Assembly: GCF_035989305.1 (NCBI RefSeq)
Contig: NZ_CP108514.1
Coordinates: 5,870,501 to 5,934,500 of the forward strand
Direction of reading: 5' to 3'
DNA from: Streptomyces sp. NBC_01233
GTDB lineage: Bacteria; Actinomycetota; Actinomycetes; Streptomycetales; Streptomycetaceae
DNA length: 64,000 nt
The notes beneath the pieces were generated by a model. The model did not search any database. It saw only the letters and a list, made by a program, of their open reading frames with translations, and was not told the DNA's origin. Shown here piece by piece: positions 46,025 through 54,456 of the stretch. Both the position numbers and the translations under genes were made by a program. Position 1 is the first letter of the stretch, and each line of letters begins with the position of its first letter.

Positions 46025-47224
46025 ATGACGAACGCAACGGTCCTGATATCCGGAGCCGGGATCGCCGGTACCGCGCTGGCCTACTGGCTGCGCAGGCACG
46101 GTTTCAAGCCGACCGTGGTGGAGCGGGCCCCCGAGATCCGCGACGGGGGCTATAAGGTCGACATCCGGGGCGCGGCGCTCGAGGTGGTCACGCGCATGGG
46201 GCTGCGGGAGGACATCCGCAAGCACCGTACGGACGTGCGCGGCGGCTCGGTCGTCAACGCCGCCGGCAAGCGCGTGGCCAGCATGGACGGGGACACCTTC
46301 GGCGGCCGGCAGGGCGAGGACGCGGAGATCCTGCGCGGTGATCTCAACCGGCTGCTGTACGAGGCGGCCGCGCGGGAGGTCGAGTACCTCTTCGACGACT
46401 CCGTCACCGGCATCGACGAGGGCGACTCCGGGGTGACGGTGACCTTCGCGAGCGGCCGGGTCCAGGACTTCGGCCTCGTCGTCGGTGCGGACGGGCTGCA
46501 CTCCGCCACCCGTGCGCTGGCGTTCGGCGACGAGGCGCGGTTCGTGCGCGACCTCGGCTACTACGTCTCCATCTTCAGCGTGCCCAACCACCTCGCCCTC
46601 GACCGGTGGGAGCTGACCTACGTCGGCCCCGGCCGCACCGCGCTCACCTACAGCACGGCCAAGGACGCCGGAGCCAAGGCCATGTTCCTCTTCGCCTCCG
46701 CACCACTGGAGTACGACCGGCGCGACCGGGCCGGCCAGCAGCGGCTGCTGGCCGACGCCTACGCCGGCGAGGGCTGGGAGGTGCCCCGGCTGCTCGAAGC
46801 CATGGACGGGGCACCGGACTTCTACTTCGACTCGCTCAGCCAGGTCCGCATGGACCGCTGGTCGACCGGCCGGGTCGCGCTGCTCGGCGACGCCGCCTAC
46901 TGCGCCTCGCCCGCCTCCGGGCAGGGCACCAGCCTCGCGCTGGTCGGCGCGTACGTCCTGGCCGGTGAGCTGGCGGCAGCCGCCGGTGAGCATGCCGCCG
47001 GACTGTCCGCGTACGAACGCGAGATGCGCCCCTTCGCCGAGCGCAACCAGGAGCTCGGGCCCGCCAACATCAAGCGGATGGTGCTGCGCAGCGCGGGCCA
47101 GGTCCGGATCTCCATGGCGATGCTGTCGCTGCTCTCCCGCCTCCCGGGCAGGGACCGGCTCATGGCCAAGGCCGTCGAACCGATCCACAGGGCCGCCACG
47201 GCGATCACGCTCAAGCAGTACTGA
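46025..47224 (+). CDS. FAD-dependent monooxygenase (PHBH fold)
   Basis: 399 residues. The Rossmann FAD motif is VLISGAGIAGTALAYWLRRHGF, then ILRGDLNRLLYEAA (arginine that contacts FAD/NADPH), DFGLVVGADGLHSATR, and the third motif GRVALLGDAAYCASPASGQG. Group A flavin hydroxylases of this type oxidise aromatic or polyketide substrates or inactivate antibiotics (TetX-like). Substrate unknown. ATG at 46025 has AAGGAGA 12 bases upstream. Confidence 0.9.
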   Translation: MTNATVLISGAGIAGTALAYWLRRHGFKPTVVERAPEIRDGGYKVDIRGAALEVVTRMGLREDIRKHRTDVRGGSVVNAAGKRVASMDGDTFGGRQGEDAEILRGDLNRLLYEAAAREVEYLFDDSVTGIDEGDSGVTVTFASGRVQDFGLVVGADGLHSATRALAFGDEARFVRDLGYYVSIFSVPNHLALDRWELTYVGPGRTALTYSTAKDAGAKAMFLFASAPLEYDRRDRAGQQRLLADAYAGEGWEVPRLLEAMDGAPDFYFDSLSQVRMDRWSTGRVALLGDAAYCASPASGQGTSLALVGAYVLAGELAAAAGEHAAGLSAYEREMRPFAERNQELGPANIKRMVLRSAGQVRISMAMLSLLSRLPGRDRLMAKAVEPIHRAATAITLKQY

Positions 47225-47242
47225 CGGCCCCGGCCGCCGCGC

Positions 47243-48238
47243 TCAGAAGCCGCGGACCGAGGCGATCGTGAACGTGGTCGGGGTGCCCGAGCCCGGGGAC
47301 ATCGGACCGCCCTTGTCGAACTGGGAGCGGACGACCAGCGTGCGGCCCGGGGTGCGGGCGAGGGTGGTGGGGATCTGCAGCGACGGGTCCGTGATCGTAC
47401 GGGTCAGCCGGGCCCGGGTGCCGTCCGCGGAGAGCTGCCAGCGGGTCAGCGTGTTGGTGGTGTTGTGCGCCACGCGCAGGGTGCCGTCGGGGGAGAGGTC
47501 GAGTCCGTCGGCGGCCTTCAGGTCGCCTCCGGTGAGGGCGACCCGGCGGACGGCACCCGTGCGCAGGTCGATGCGGAAGAGCTCGCCCTCCACCATGTCG
47601 ACGGTGAGGAGGTAGCGGCCCGTCCGGTCGGAGGCGATGCCGTTGAGGCTGAACCCGCCCGCAGGCCGGGGGCGCAGGGCCGGAGTGAGGTCGTAGGCCT
47701 CGGTCAGGACGCCGCTGCCGGCGGCCAGCTGCTCGGGGGTCACGCGGTAGACCACGCCGCGGACGCTGTCGGTCAGGTACGCGGTGCCGTCCGGGGTGAC
47801 GGTCAGGTCGTTGACGAAGCGGGCGGCGCTCCCCGCGGCCACCTCGAAGTGGGCGATCCGCGCCCCGGTGGCGGTGTCGTAGACCGCCACGCCCGCGGTG
47901 GAGTCCGTCACCCACAGGCGGCCGTGGGCGTCGACCCGCAGGCCGTTCGCCGTGTGCCGGCCGTCGGTGCCGGCGGGCAGGAACACCTCCGCCTCGGGCC
48001 GGCCGGGGCGGGCCCGGTAGACGGTGCCGTCCGCGTACGAGCCGACGTAGACCGTGCGGGTGCGGGGGTCCGTGGCGATGCCCTCGGGGTAGACCTTCGC
48101 GCCGGGCAGGGCGAAGGCCGTGGATATCCGGCCGTCGGTCGCCTGCGCGGGTGCCGCGCCCACGGTGAGGGCCGCGGCCAGGGCCGTGGTGAGGGCCAGG
48201 ACCGTGGTGGGCAGGAACTTCTTCTGCGGTGCACGCAT
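47243..48238 (-). CDS. Secreted SMP-30/gluconolactonase-like beta-propeller
   Basis: 331 residues. Signal peptide about 1-34 ([23 protein letters not shown]). The mature part is a six-bladed propeller with repeats such as [57 protein letters not shown] and [17 protein letters not shown], whose Asn/Asp residues bind calcium in SMP-30 lactonases. Enzymatic activity is not certain. Divergent from the MarR gene; the shared region holds a perfect palindrome. Confidence 0.88.
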   Translation of the reverse strand: MRAPQKKFLPTTVLALTTALAAALTVGAAPAQATDGRISTAFALPGAKVYPEGIATDPRTRTVYVGSYADGTVYRARPGRPEAEVFLPAGTDGRHTANGLRVDAHGRLWVTDSTAGVAVYDTATGARIAHFEVAAGSAARFVNDLTVTPDGTAYLTDSVRGVVYRVTPEQLAAGSGVLTEAYDLTPALRPRPAGGFSLNGIASDRTGRYLLTVDMVEGELFRIDLRTGAVRRVALTGGDLKAADGLDLSPDGTLRVAHNTTNTLTRWQLSADGTRARLTRTITDPSLQIPTTLARTPGRTLVVRSQFDKGGPMSPGSGTPTTFTIASVRGF

Positions 48239-48279
48239 GAACAGGTGTCCTCTTCTCGATATGTGAGGACGAAGATAAG

Positions 48280-48291
48280 TTAGAGCTCTAA
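48280..48291. promoter_or_regulatory. Probable MarR operator
   Basis: TTAGAGCTCTAA, a perfect 12-base palindrome in the divergent region between the SMP-30-like gene and the MarR gene, 27 bases before the MarR start. AT-rich against the GC-rich background. Confidence 0.65.
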
Positions 48292-48318
48292 TGCATGCAA
48301 GGGTCGTAGGATGCGGGA

Positions 48319-48756
48319 ATGACCTCCATGCCCCCCGAGGAGCGCATCGGTGCGCACATCAAGCGCGCCGAGCAGGCACTTCTCGCGGCGAAGAACGTTG
48401 CGTGCAAGCCGGCCGCAGTAACGGTTCCGCAGTACGCCGCGCTGCTCTGGCTGGCCGAGAAGCCCGGCATCTCCGCGGCCGCGCTCGCCCGGCTGTGCGG
48501 GGTGACGCCGCCGACCATGAACACCGTCCTGAAGAACCTCCAGGAGCGCGGGCTCATCGAGCGGACCCCGCACGAATGGCACCGCAACGTGTTGGAGACC
48601 CGGCTCACCGACGAGGGGCGCGCGGTGATGGAGCTGGCGGACTCCGGCGCCGTACGGGTGGAGCGGGCGCTCGCGGCCGCATTCAGCGCGGAGGAGCGGG
48701 AGTTGCTCATCGGGCTGCTCGGGCGGTGCACGGAAGTGCTCGACGCCCAGCGCTGA
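48319..48756 (+). CDS. MarR family transcriptional regulator
   Basis: 145 residues. Winged helix-turn-helix: TVPQYAALLWLAEKPGISAA, ALARLCGVTPPTMNTVLKNL, QERGLIERTPHEWHRNVLET (wing), RLTDEGRAVMELADSGA. Likely controls itself and the divergent SMP-30-like gene through the palindrome at 48280-48291. Confidence 0.92.
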   Translation: MTSMPPEERIGAHIKRAEQALLAAKNVACKPAAVTVPQYAALLWLAEKPGISAAALARLCGVTPPTMNTVLKNLQERGLIERTPHEWHRNVLETRLTDEGRAVMELADSGAVRVERALAAAFSAEERELLIGLLGRCTEVLDAQR

Positions 48757-48891
48757 GGGCCGTGGTTCCGCCGAGATCCCCGTCGTTTTTTGCTCGGATT
48801 TGGAACTGTGCGGGGGTTTCGCGCATCAGCACTAGGGGATGCCCAGCCGTTCTGCCCTCGGGGGCAGTCAAGACCGTTCGGAGCGAAGTCC

Positions 48892-50208
48892 GTGCACCAG
48901 TACCCACAGCGCCCGCGGCCTGATGACCGGCCGTCGTACGAGGAGTACCCGCCCCGGGGGCGGGGTCGGGGCCCCTACGAGCAGCCGCAGGCGCAGCGCC
49001 AGGGATACCAGGGGTATCAGGACCACCCGGAGTACCAGGAGCAGCAGCCGTACACGCAGCACCAGCACCAGCCCCAGCAGCAGGACCAGAACCAGCACCA
49101 GCACCAGCAGTACGGCGGGCAGCCCCCCGCCGACGAGCCCCCGCAGCCCAGGCGGTCCCGGCGCCGAATATGGATCAGCGCGGTGGTCGCCCTCGCGCTC
49201 CTGCTCGGCGGCGGCGGTTTCGCCGCGTGGAAGCTCGACTGGTTCTCGGGCGACGGCGAGGCGGTGAGCTTCGGCAAGACCCCGCCCCCGGCCGCGGAGA
49301 AGAGCGAGCCCGGATCCCCGGCCACCCCGGCCAAGCCCTCCGGCGACCCGGACGTGCTCATGCCGACCGGCCCGAAGTCCGACTTCAAGCAGACAACCAA
49401 GCTCGACGACGGCACGGTCATCGCCAAGACCCGCCTCGCGGGCGCGAAGTCCGGTTTCGAGGGCGACGTATGGGTGTGGGCGCCCAAGGAGTACGACGAC
49501 CCGAAGTACGCCAAGAGCGGCTTCCCGGTCCTCATCGCCCTCCCCGGCGGCAACGGCTTCCCGGCCAATTACTGGTCCGACCGCAGCCTCGGCCTCCAGA
49601 AGGCCATCAGCGAGGGCGTCCGGGCCGGCACCAGCCTGCCGTTCATCGTGGTCATGCCGGTGCTCAACCCGGACGCCAAGTACTACTACGACGGCTCCGA
49701 CATCCCCGGCCAGGCCAAGATGGGCACGTGGATGGCCGAGGACGTCCCGGACTTCGCCAAGGCCAACTTCCGTACGTACAAGTCCCGTGACGGCTGGGCC
49801 TTCATGGGCTCCTCCTCCGGCGCCTTCGTCGGCATGAAGACGGTCCTGCAGCACCCGGACAGGTTCAAGGCCGTGATCGCCAGCGGCGGCGAGATCGTTC
49901 CCGATTCCCCGCTGTGGAAGGGCCACCAGGCGGAGATGGACGCGAACAACCCCGAGAAGCTCGCGAAGAAGCTGATCGACGGCAACGGCCCCGAGGTCTA
50001 CATCAACTTCCAGATCGGCACGAAGGAGAGCGGAAAGGAGCGGATGGCGAAGTTCCAGCAGCAGTACGGCAAGGGACCCGTCAAGATCACCATCCGCGAC
50101 ATCCAGAACGGCGAGCACAACGGCTGGCACTACGTCCGGGGCATGAAGGAAGGCTCCCTGGAGTGGGTCAGCAAGGTGCTGAAGGGCCCGAAGCCCGAAG
50201 CCGGCTGA
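48892..50208 (+). CDS. Membrane-anchored alpha/beta-hydrolase (esterase D-type), copy 1
   Basis: 438 residues. The N-terminal 100 residues are Gln/His/Pro-rich (YQEQQPYTQHQHQPQQ) and basic near the membrane. The TM helix is WISAVVALALLLGGGGFAAW (about 95-117). The catalytic domain has GFPVLIALPGGNGFPANYWS, DGWAFMGSSSGAFVGMKTVL (nucleophile elbow G-x-S-x-G) and NGEHNGWHYVRGM (probable catalytic His). Resembles the esterase D/antigen 85-like fold. GTG at 48892 has GGAGC 8 bases upstream. Strongly similar to the next gene: a tandem duplication. Confidence 0.87.
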   Translation: MHQYPQRPRPDDRPSYEEYPPRGRGRGPYEQPQAQRQGYQGYQDHPEYQEQQPYTQHQHQPQQQDQNQHQHQQYGGQPPADEPPQPRRSRRRIWISAVVALALLLGGGGFAAWKLDWFSGDGEAVSFGKTPPPAAEKSEPGSPATPAKPSGDPDVLMPTGPKSDFKQTTKLDDGTVIAKTRLAGAKSGFEGDVWVWAPKEYDDPKYAKSGFPVLIALPGGNGFPANYWSDRSLGLQKAISEGVRAGTSLPFIVVMPVLNPDAKYYYDGSDIPGQAKMGTWMAEDVPDFAKANFRTYKSRDGWAFMGSSSGAFVGMKTVLQHPDRFKAVIASGGEIVPDSPLWKGHQAEMDANNPEKLAKKLIDGNGPEVYINFQIGTKESGKERMAKFQQQYGKGPVKITIRDIQNGEHNGWHYVRGMKEGSLEWVSKVLKGPKPEAG

Positions 50209-50220
50209 CCCCCGCCCGGG

Positions 50221-50254
50221 CACCGCGTGGCAGCCGCCGGGCTGCCACGTGGTG
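50221..50254. terminator. Hairpin between the two esterase genes
   Basis: CACCGCGTGGCAGCC and GGCTGCCACGTGGTG form a 15-bp stem with one mismatch and a 4-base loop, 12 bases after the first esterase stop. Confidence 0.75.
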
Positions 50255-50382
50255 CTCACCACGTCCCGCCCGTCCCAGGCAACCCATCCGGTCGTTCATA
50301 CCTCTGTAAAGGGTGTAAGGGGGACCGATCGGTCCGACCCGCGCTCCGAGGTGAGCGCCGGAGAAGGAACGGGACAAAAACC

Positions 50383-51465
50383 GTGCAGCATGACCAGCAA
50401 GGCGACGGCAGCCCCATGACCAAGGGCAGCAGCCGTCGCCCCCACCGCCTGCGCCTGATTCTGATCAGCGGCGGACTCGCGCTCACCCTCGCCGGGGGCG
50501 CGGCCGCCTACAAGTACGGCCTCTTCTCCGACATAGGGGATCCGGTCTCCTTCGGAAAGGTCCAGGAGAAGGCCGCCGTCGCGGCCGACGTTCCGCCCGA
50601 GGTGCTCATGCCCACCGGGCCGGCGGCCCAGTTCGTCCGCACCAACCGGCTGCCGGACGGCACGCAGATCGGCCGGACCACCCTCACCGGCAAGAAGTCC
50701 GGCTTCACGGGCGACGTGTGGGTGTGGGTGCCCAAGGAGTACGACGACCCGAAGTACGCCAAGAGCGGCTTCCCGGTCCTGATCTCCCTGCCCGGCGGCC
50801 GCGGCTACCCCACGAACTACTGGGGGACCGGCCCCGGCCTCGGCCTGCAGAAGGCCGTGAGCGACGGCGCCAAGGCCGGCACCAGCCTGCCCTTCATCCT
50901 CGTCATGCCGGTGCACAACGCCGACACCAAGCACCACTTCGACGCCTCGGACATCCCCGGAGAGCCCAAGATGGGCACCTGGATGGTCGAAGACGTCCCG
51001 GATTTCGCGAAGGCCAATTTCCGGACCTTCACCTCCCGCGACGGGTGGGCCTTCATGGGCTCCTCCGCCGGCGGATTCGGTGCCTTCAAACACGTCCTGA
51101 AGTACCCCGACCGGTTCAAGGCCGCCATCGCGAGCGGGGTCGACATCGTCCCCGATTCCCCGCTGTGGAAGGGGAACACGCAGGCCATGGACGAGAACAA
51201 CCCCGAAAAGCTCGCCGAGAAGCTGATCAAGGCGGGCGGCCCGGACGTCTACATCAACTTCCAGATCGGCACCGCGGAGAGCGGCCGCGACAAGGCCGAG
51301 AAGTTCATGAACGACTACGGGAGGGGCCCCGTGCACACCTCGCTGCAGGTGATCCAGGATGGTGAGCACAACGGAAAGTCGTACGTGCGCGGTATGAGGG
51401 AGGGCTCCCTGGAGTGGATCAGCAAGGTGATGAAGGGACCGACACCCGACCCCGCCGTGCGATGA
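50383..51465 (+). CDS. Membrane-anchored alpha/beta-hydrolase (esterase D-type), copy 2
   Basis: 360 residues from GTG 50383; ATG 50416 is an alternative. It lacks the Gln-rich N-terminus of copy 1. TM helix LILISGGLALTLAGGAAAYK. The catalytic region aligns closely with copy 1: GFPVLISLPGGRGYPTNYWG, WAFMGSSAGGFGAFKHVLKY (G-x-S-x-G), and DGEHNGKSYVRGM. It likely acts outside the membrane on cell-envelope or extracellular esters. Its stop overlaps the protease start (ATGA). Confidence 0.87.
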   Translation: MQHDQQGDGSPMTKGSSRRPHRLRLILISGGLALTLAGGAAAYKYGLFSDIGDPVSFGKVQEKAAVAADVPPEVLMPTGPAAQFVRTNRLPDGTQIGRTTLTGKKSGFTGDVWVWVPKEYDDPKYAKSGFPVLISLPGGRGYPTNYWGTGPGLGLQKAVSDGAKAGTSLPFILVMPVHNADTKHHFDASDIPGEPKMGTWMVEDVPDFAKANFRTFTSRDGWAFMGSSAGGFGAFKHVLKYPDRFKAAIASGVDIVPDSPLWKGNTQAMDENNPEKLAEKLIKAGGPDVYINFQIGTAESGRDKAEKFMNDYGRGPVHTSLQVIQDGEHNGKSYVRGMREGSLEWISKVMKGPTPDPAVR

Positions 51466-52253
51466 GCACGGTGGTGAAGGGTGCCTCCGCGGCCGCCGCC
51501 GCGGGGATCGCGGCGATGTGCGCCGTCGCGTTCATGCAGGCGCCCGGCGACCGCCCCGTGCTGCCCTTCCCCACCGTCGGCGTCCTCATGGCGGGCGGCG
51601 AGCACTGGTGCACGGCGAGTGTCGTCGACAGCCCGAAGGGCAACGTCGTCGCCACCGCCGCGCACTGCGTGGCCCCCGCCGGCGAGGACGGCCGGCCGGG
51701 CGAGGTGGCCCACGACGGCCTCGCCATCGGCGAGCTGTCCTTCGCCCCCGCCTTCTCCGGCGAGGGCGCCGGCACCCAGCCGCTGGGCGTGTGGAAGGTC
51801 CGCTCGATCCACGTGGACGACCGCTGGACGAAGTGGGGCGAGGACACCGCCGACTTCGCCTTCCTCACCATCGCGCCGGACGAGGACGGGCGCAGCGTCC
51901 AGGACGCCGTCGGCGGCCGCGCCGAGGCCCCGAAGCCCGAGTGGACCTCCGGGTACGACCGGGACGTGACCGTCGTCGGCTATCCGGAGTCCGAGCACAA
52001 CCCGCAGAACAAGCCCGTCTCCTGCACGACGCAGACCCGCCACGACGACGAGGATCCCGACATGCTCTACATGAGCTGCGCCGGGTTCTGGACGGGCACC
52101 AGCGGCAGCCCCTGGATCGCCGATCGGGGCGGGGCGGACCACGCCGGACGGCTGATCGGGGTGCTGAGCGGCGGGGACACGGACGTGGACTCCACGGCCG
52201 CACTGTTCGACGAGCACGCGAAGGCCCTCTACGAGAAGGCCGCGCGGGGCTGA
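51462..52253 (+). CDS. Trypsin-like serine protease, exported
   Basis: 263 residues. A hydrophobic N-terminus (about 8-26, ASAAAAAGIAAMCAVAFMQA) is a signal or anchor. The catalytic triad is visible: His in VVATAAHCVAPA, Asp in EDTADFAFLTIAP, Ser in WTGTSGSPWIADRGG. Cys pairs (WCTAS/AHCV; SCTTQ/SCAGF) fit disulfides. Translationally coupled to the esterase before it, which suggests shared regulation in extracellular hydrolysis. Confidence 0.9.
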   Translation: MSTVVKGASAAAAAGIAAMCAVAFMQAPGDRPVLPFPTVGVLMAGGEHWCTASVVDSPKGNVVATAAHCVAPAGEDGRPGEVAHDGLAIGELSFAPAFSGEGAGTQPLGVWKVRSIHVDDRWTKWGEDTADFAFLTIAPDEDGRSVQDAVGGRAEAPKPEWTSGYDRDVTVVGYPESEHNPQNKPVSCTTQTRHDDEDPDMLYMSCAGFWTGTSGSPWIADRGGADHAGRLIGVLSGGDTDVDSTAALFDEHAKALYEKAARG

Positions 52254-52271
52254 GCCGGCGCCCTGTGCCCG

Positions 52272-53207
52272 CTACTTCTTGCGCTCCGTGCTGACGATCA
52301 CGCCCACCGCCGCCACGACGATCGCGCCGCCGACCACGATCGGCCAGGTCAGGGCCTCGTCGAGGATCAGCGCGCCGAGCGCGACGGCCACGACCGGATT
52401 GACGTACGCGTACGTGGCCACCAGCGACAGCGGCGCGGCCTGGAGCAGCCACACGTACGCGGTGAAAGCGACGAGCGAGCCGAAGAGCACCAGGTAGCCC
52501 AGGGCCAGCCAGGAGGCGGTGGAGAAGGCCGCCGGGTCCAGACCGCGGTGCTCGCCGCGCAGCAGGCCGACGACCACCCCGCCCACTCCGCCGGCGAGCA
52601 TCTGGTACGCGCTGCCCGTGAACGGATTGCCCGGCAGCGGCAGCTTCGACGCCGAGAACGAGCCCAGCGACCACAGGACGGACGCCACCACGATCAGCAG
52701 CACCCCCGACAGCCGCACCGTCCCGCTGAGGCCCGGACTGGTCAGCACCGCGAGCCCGGCCAGGCCGACGAGCACCCCGCCCAGGGTGCGCAGCGGAGGC
52801 CGGTCACCGGTGCTCGCCCGCAGCACCACCAGCCACATCGGCACCGCCGCGACCAGCAGTGCGGCCAGGCCGGACGGCACGGAGGTCTCGGCGAGCACCA
52901 CCAGGCCGTTGCCGCCGAGGATCAGCAGCAGGCCCACCAGCACCTCCGAGCCGAGCTGCGCACGGGTGGCCTTGAGCGCGGCCGGACCGTACCGCCAGGC
53001 GACGGCCGCGGCCAGCAGCAGGCCGGCGGTGATGAAGCGGGCTCCGGCGGAGAGGAAGGGCGGCATGGTCTCGACGACGATCCGGATGCCGAGGTAGGTC
53101 GAGCCCCAGACGACGTAGACCAGGGCGAGGGCGATCCAGACCGCGCCGGTGATCGCGCCGCGCGACGCGGGCGCCGCCTTGCCGTCCACCGGGGTTGATG
53201 TGCGCAT
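52272..53207 (-). CDS. EamA/DMT superfamily transporter (YedA/RhtA-like)
   Basis: 311 residues, ten TM helices in two EamA repeats. The first begins WIALALVYVVWGSTYLGIRI and the second VLLIVVASVLWSLGSFSASK. The family signature ALAALLVAAVPMW-like segment (GLAALLVAAVPMWLVVLRA) and the C-terminal VNPVVAVALGALILDEALTW are typical of drug/metabolite exporters. Substrate unknown. Confidence 0.93.
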   Translation of the reverse strand: MRTSTPVDGKAAPASRGAITGAVWIALALVYVVWGSTYLGIRIVVETMPPFLSAGARFITAGLLLAAAVAWRYGPAALKATRAQLGSEVLVGLLLILGGNGLVVLAETSVPSGLAALLVAAVPMWLVVLRASTGDRPPLRTLGGVLVGLAGLAVLTSPGLSGTVRLSGVLLIVVASVLWSLGSFSASKLPLPGNPFTGSAYQMLAGGVGGVVVGLLRGEHRGLDPAAFSTASWLALGYLVLFGSLVAFTAYVWLLQAAPLSLVATYAYVNPVVAVALGALILDEALTWPIVVGGAIVVAAVGVIVSTERKK

Positions 53208-53251
53208 GACCGGATCCTATGGTCGTTGCCCCATGCAGGCTTCTGGATGTC

Positions 53252-54073
53252 TCAGCCCTTGAGCAGGGTGTTCAGATCGCCGTAGGGGAGGGAGTGGGCG
53301 AGGGCGCCGTACGTGCCGTCGGAGAGCAGCTCCTCGGCGGCGCGGCGGACCACGGCGTACGCGGCTTCGGCGACCCAGGAGCCGAGGCTGACGCGGGACA
53401 CGCCGAGGGCGCCGAGGGCGGCGACGGTCGGGGCGTCGGGGCCGAGGAGGATGTTGAGGGGGGCGTCGATGCCCTTGGCGAGTTCGGTGACGGTGGCCGG
53501 GTCGAGCACCCCGGGCACGAAGATGCCGGTGGCTCCGGCGCGGAGGTAGGCGGCGGCGCGGGCCAGGGTCTCGTCGAGGCGGGTGGCCGGGTCGCCGAGG
53601 CCCCTCAGGTACGTGTCGATGCGGGCGTTGATGTAGAGCGGGACCCCGGCGGCGTCGGCCGCGGCCCGGGCGGCGGCCAGGCGCTCGGCCATCTCTTCCG
53701 GGGCGCGGTGGGGGCCGTCCTCGATGTTGATGCCGACGGCCCCGGCGGCGAGCACCCCGGCGACGGTCTCGCCCACGGCGGCGGGGTCGGCGCCGAAGCC
53801 GCCCTCGATGTCGGCGGTGACGGGGACGGAGACGGCGCAGACCACGCGGGCGACGAGGTCGAGGGCCCGGTCGCGGGCGAGCGCGTCGCCGTCGGGCGAG
53901 CCGAGGGACCAGGCGACGCCGGCGCTGGTCGTGGCGACGGCGGGGGCGCCGGTGGCCTCGACGATGCGGGCGCCGGCGACGTCCCAGGCGTTCGCGAGGG
54001 CGAGGGGGTTCGCGGAGGTGTGCAGGTCCGCGAACGCGGTGGCCTTGGCGGCGAGGTCAAGATTCGTGGTCAT
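53252..54073 (-). CDS. Isocitrate lyase/PEP mutase family protein
   Basis: 273 residues, TIM barrel of the PEP mutase/isocitrate lyase superfamily. LALANAWDVAGARIVEATGA is the conserved N-terminal region. VPVTADIEGGFGADPAAVGE has metal-binding Asp/Glu. GAVGINIEDGPHRAPEEMAE and PLYINARIDTYLRG follow. The short form without the isocitrate lyase Cys motif suggests a carboxyphosphonoenolpyruvate mutase/oxaloacetate hydrolase-like enzyme. No phosphonate cluster is nearby, so the substrate is unclear. Confidence 0.9.
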   Translation of the reverse strand: MTTNLDLAAKATAFADLHTSANPLALANAWDVAGARIVEATGAPAVATTSAGVAWSLGSPDGDALARDRALDLVARVVCAVSVPVTADIEGGFGADPAAVGETVAGVLAAGAVGINIEDGPHRAPEEMAERLAAARAAADAAGVPLYINARIDTYLRGLGDPATRLDETLARAAAYLRAGATGIFVPGVLDPATVTELAKGIDAPLNILLGPDAPTVAALGALGVSRVSLGSWVAEAAYAVVRRAAEELLSDGTYGALAHSLPYGDLNTLLKG

Positions 54074-54456
54074 GGGCCCACTTCAGCAGAACGGACGGGC
54101 CCGGGCTCGCGGTTTTCCGACATCAACGCCGCCCCTCCACTGGGCTCCGCCCCAGCCCCGTACGGCGAGGCCGAAAGATCGGGGCTCCGCCCCGGACCCT
54201 CTCCCAGACTCCGTCCGGGGGACCCCCACGTCCGCGTGGGCTGACGGCGCTGGGCCAGCCGCCCAGCCTCGCCGGCGTTTGGATGCGGAGCCCAGGCAAG
54301 CGGCCCGCCGCGGACTGATGGTGCTGGCCACCCCTCCAGCCCCGCCGGCGTTTGAGGCGCGGGTCCGGGCGGAGCCCGGGAAGCGGGTCCGCGGGGGCTT
54401 GCGGCGCAGGTTCGCGCGGGTTCGGGCGGGTTCGGGCGGAGCCCGGTAGGTGGGGG
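54074..54456. repeat. Intergenic region with REP-like repeats
   Basis: About 380 bases without a gene. CCAGCCTCGCCGGCGTTTGG (54263-54282) and CCAGCCCCGCCGGCGTTTGA (54336-54355) are two copies of a motif I know as common between Streptomyces genes. Each is followed by GCGGAGCCC-type sequence. Several GC-rich inverted repeats (GATCGGGGCTCCGCCCCGGA, CCCCCACGTCCGCGTGGGC) also occur. Confidence 0.7.

Noticed and set aside
49045..49140. Gln/His codon repeat as a possible insertion or CRISPR relic
   Set aside because: It is in frame within the first esterase and codes a disordered Gln/His-rich segment, which is common in actinobacterial membrane proteins.
53252..54073. Phosphonate natural-product cluster suggested by a PEP mutase-like enzyme
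   Set aside because: No phosphonopyruvate decarboxylase or other pathway genes nearby, and the short ICL/PEPM type is common outside such clusters.
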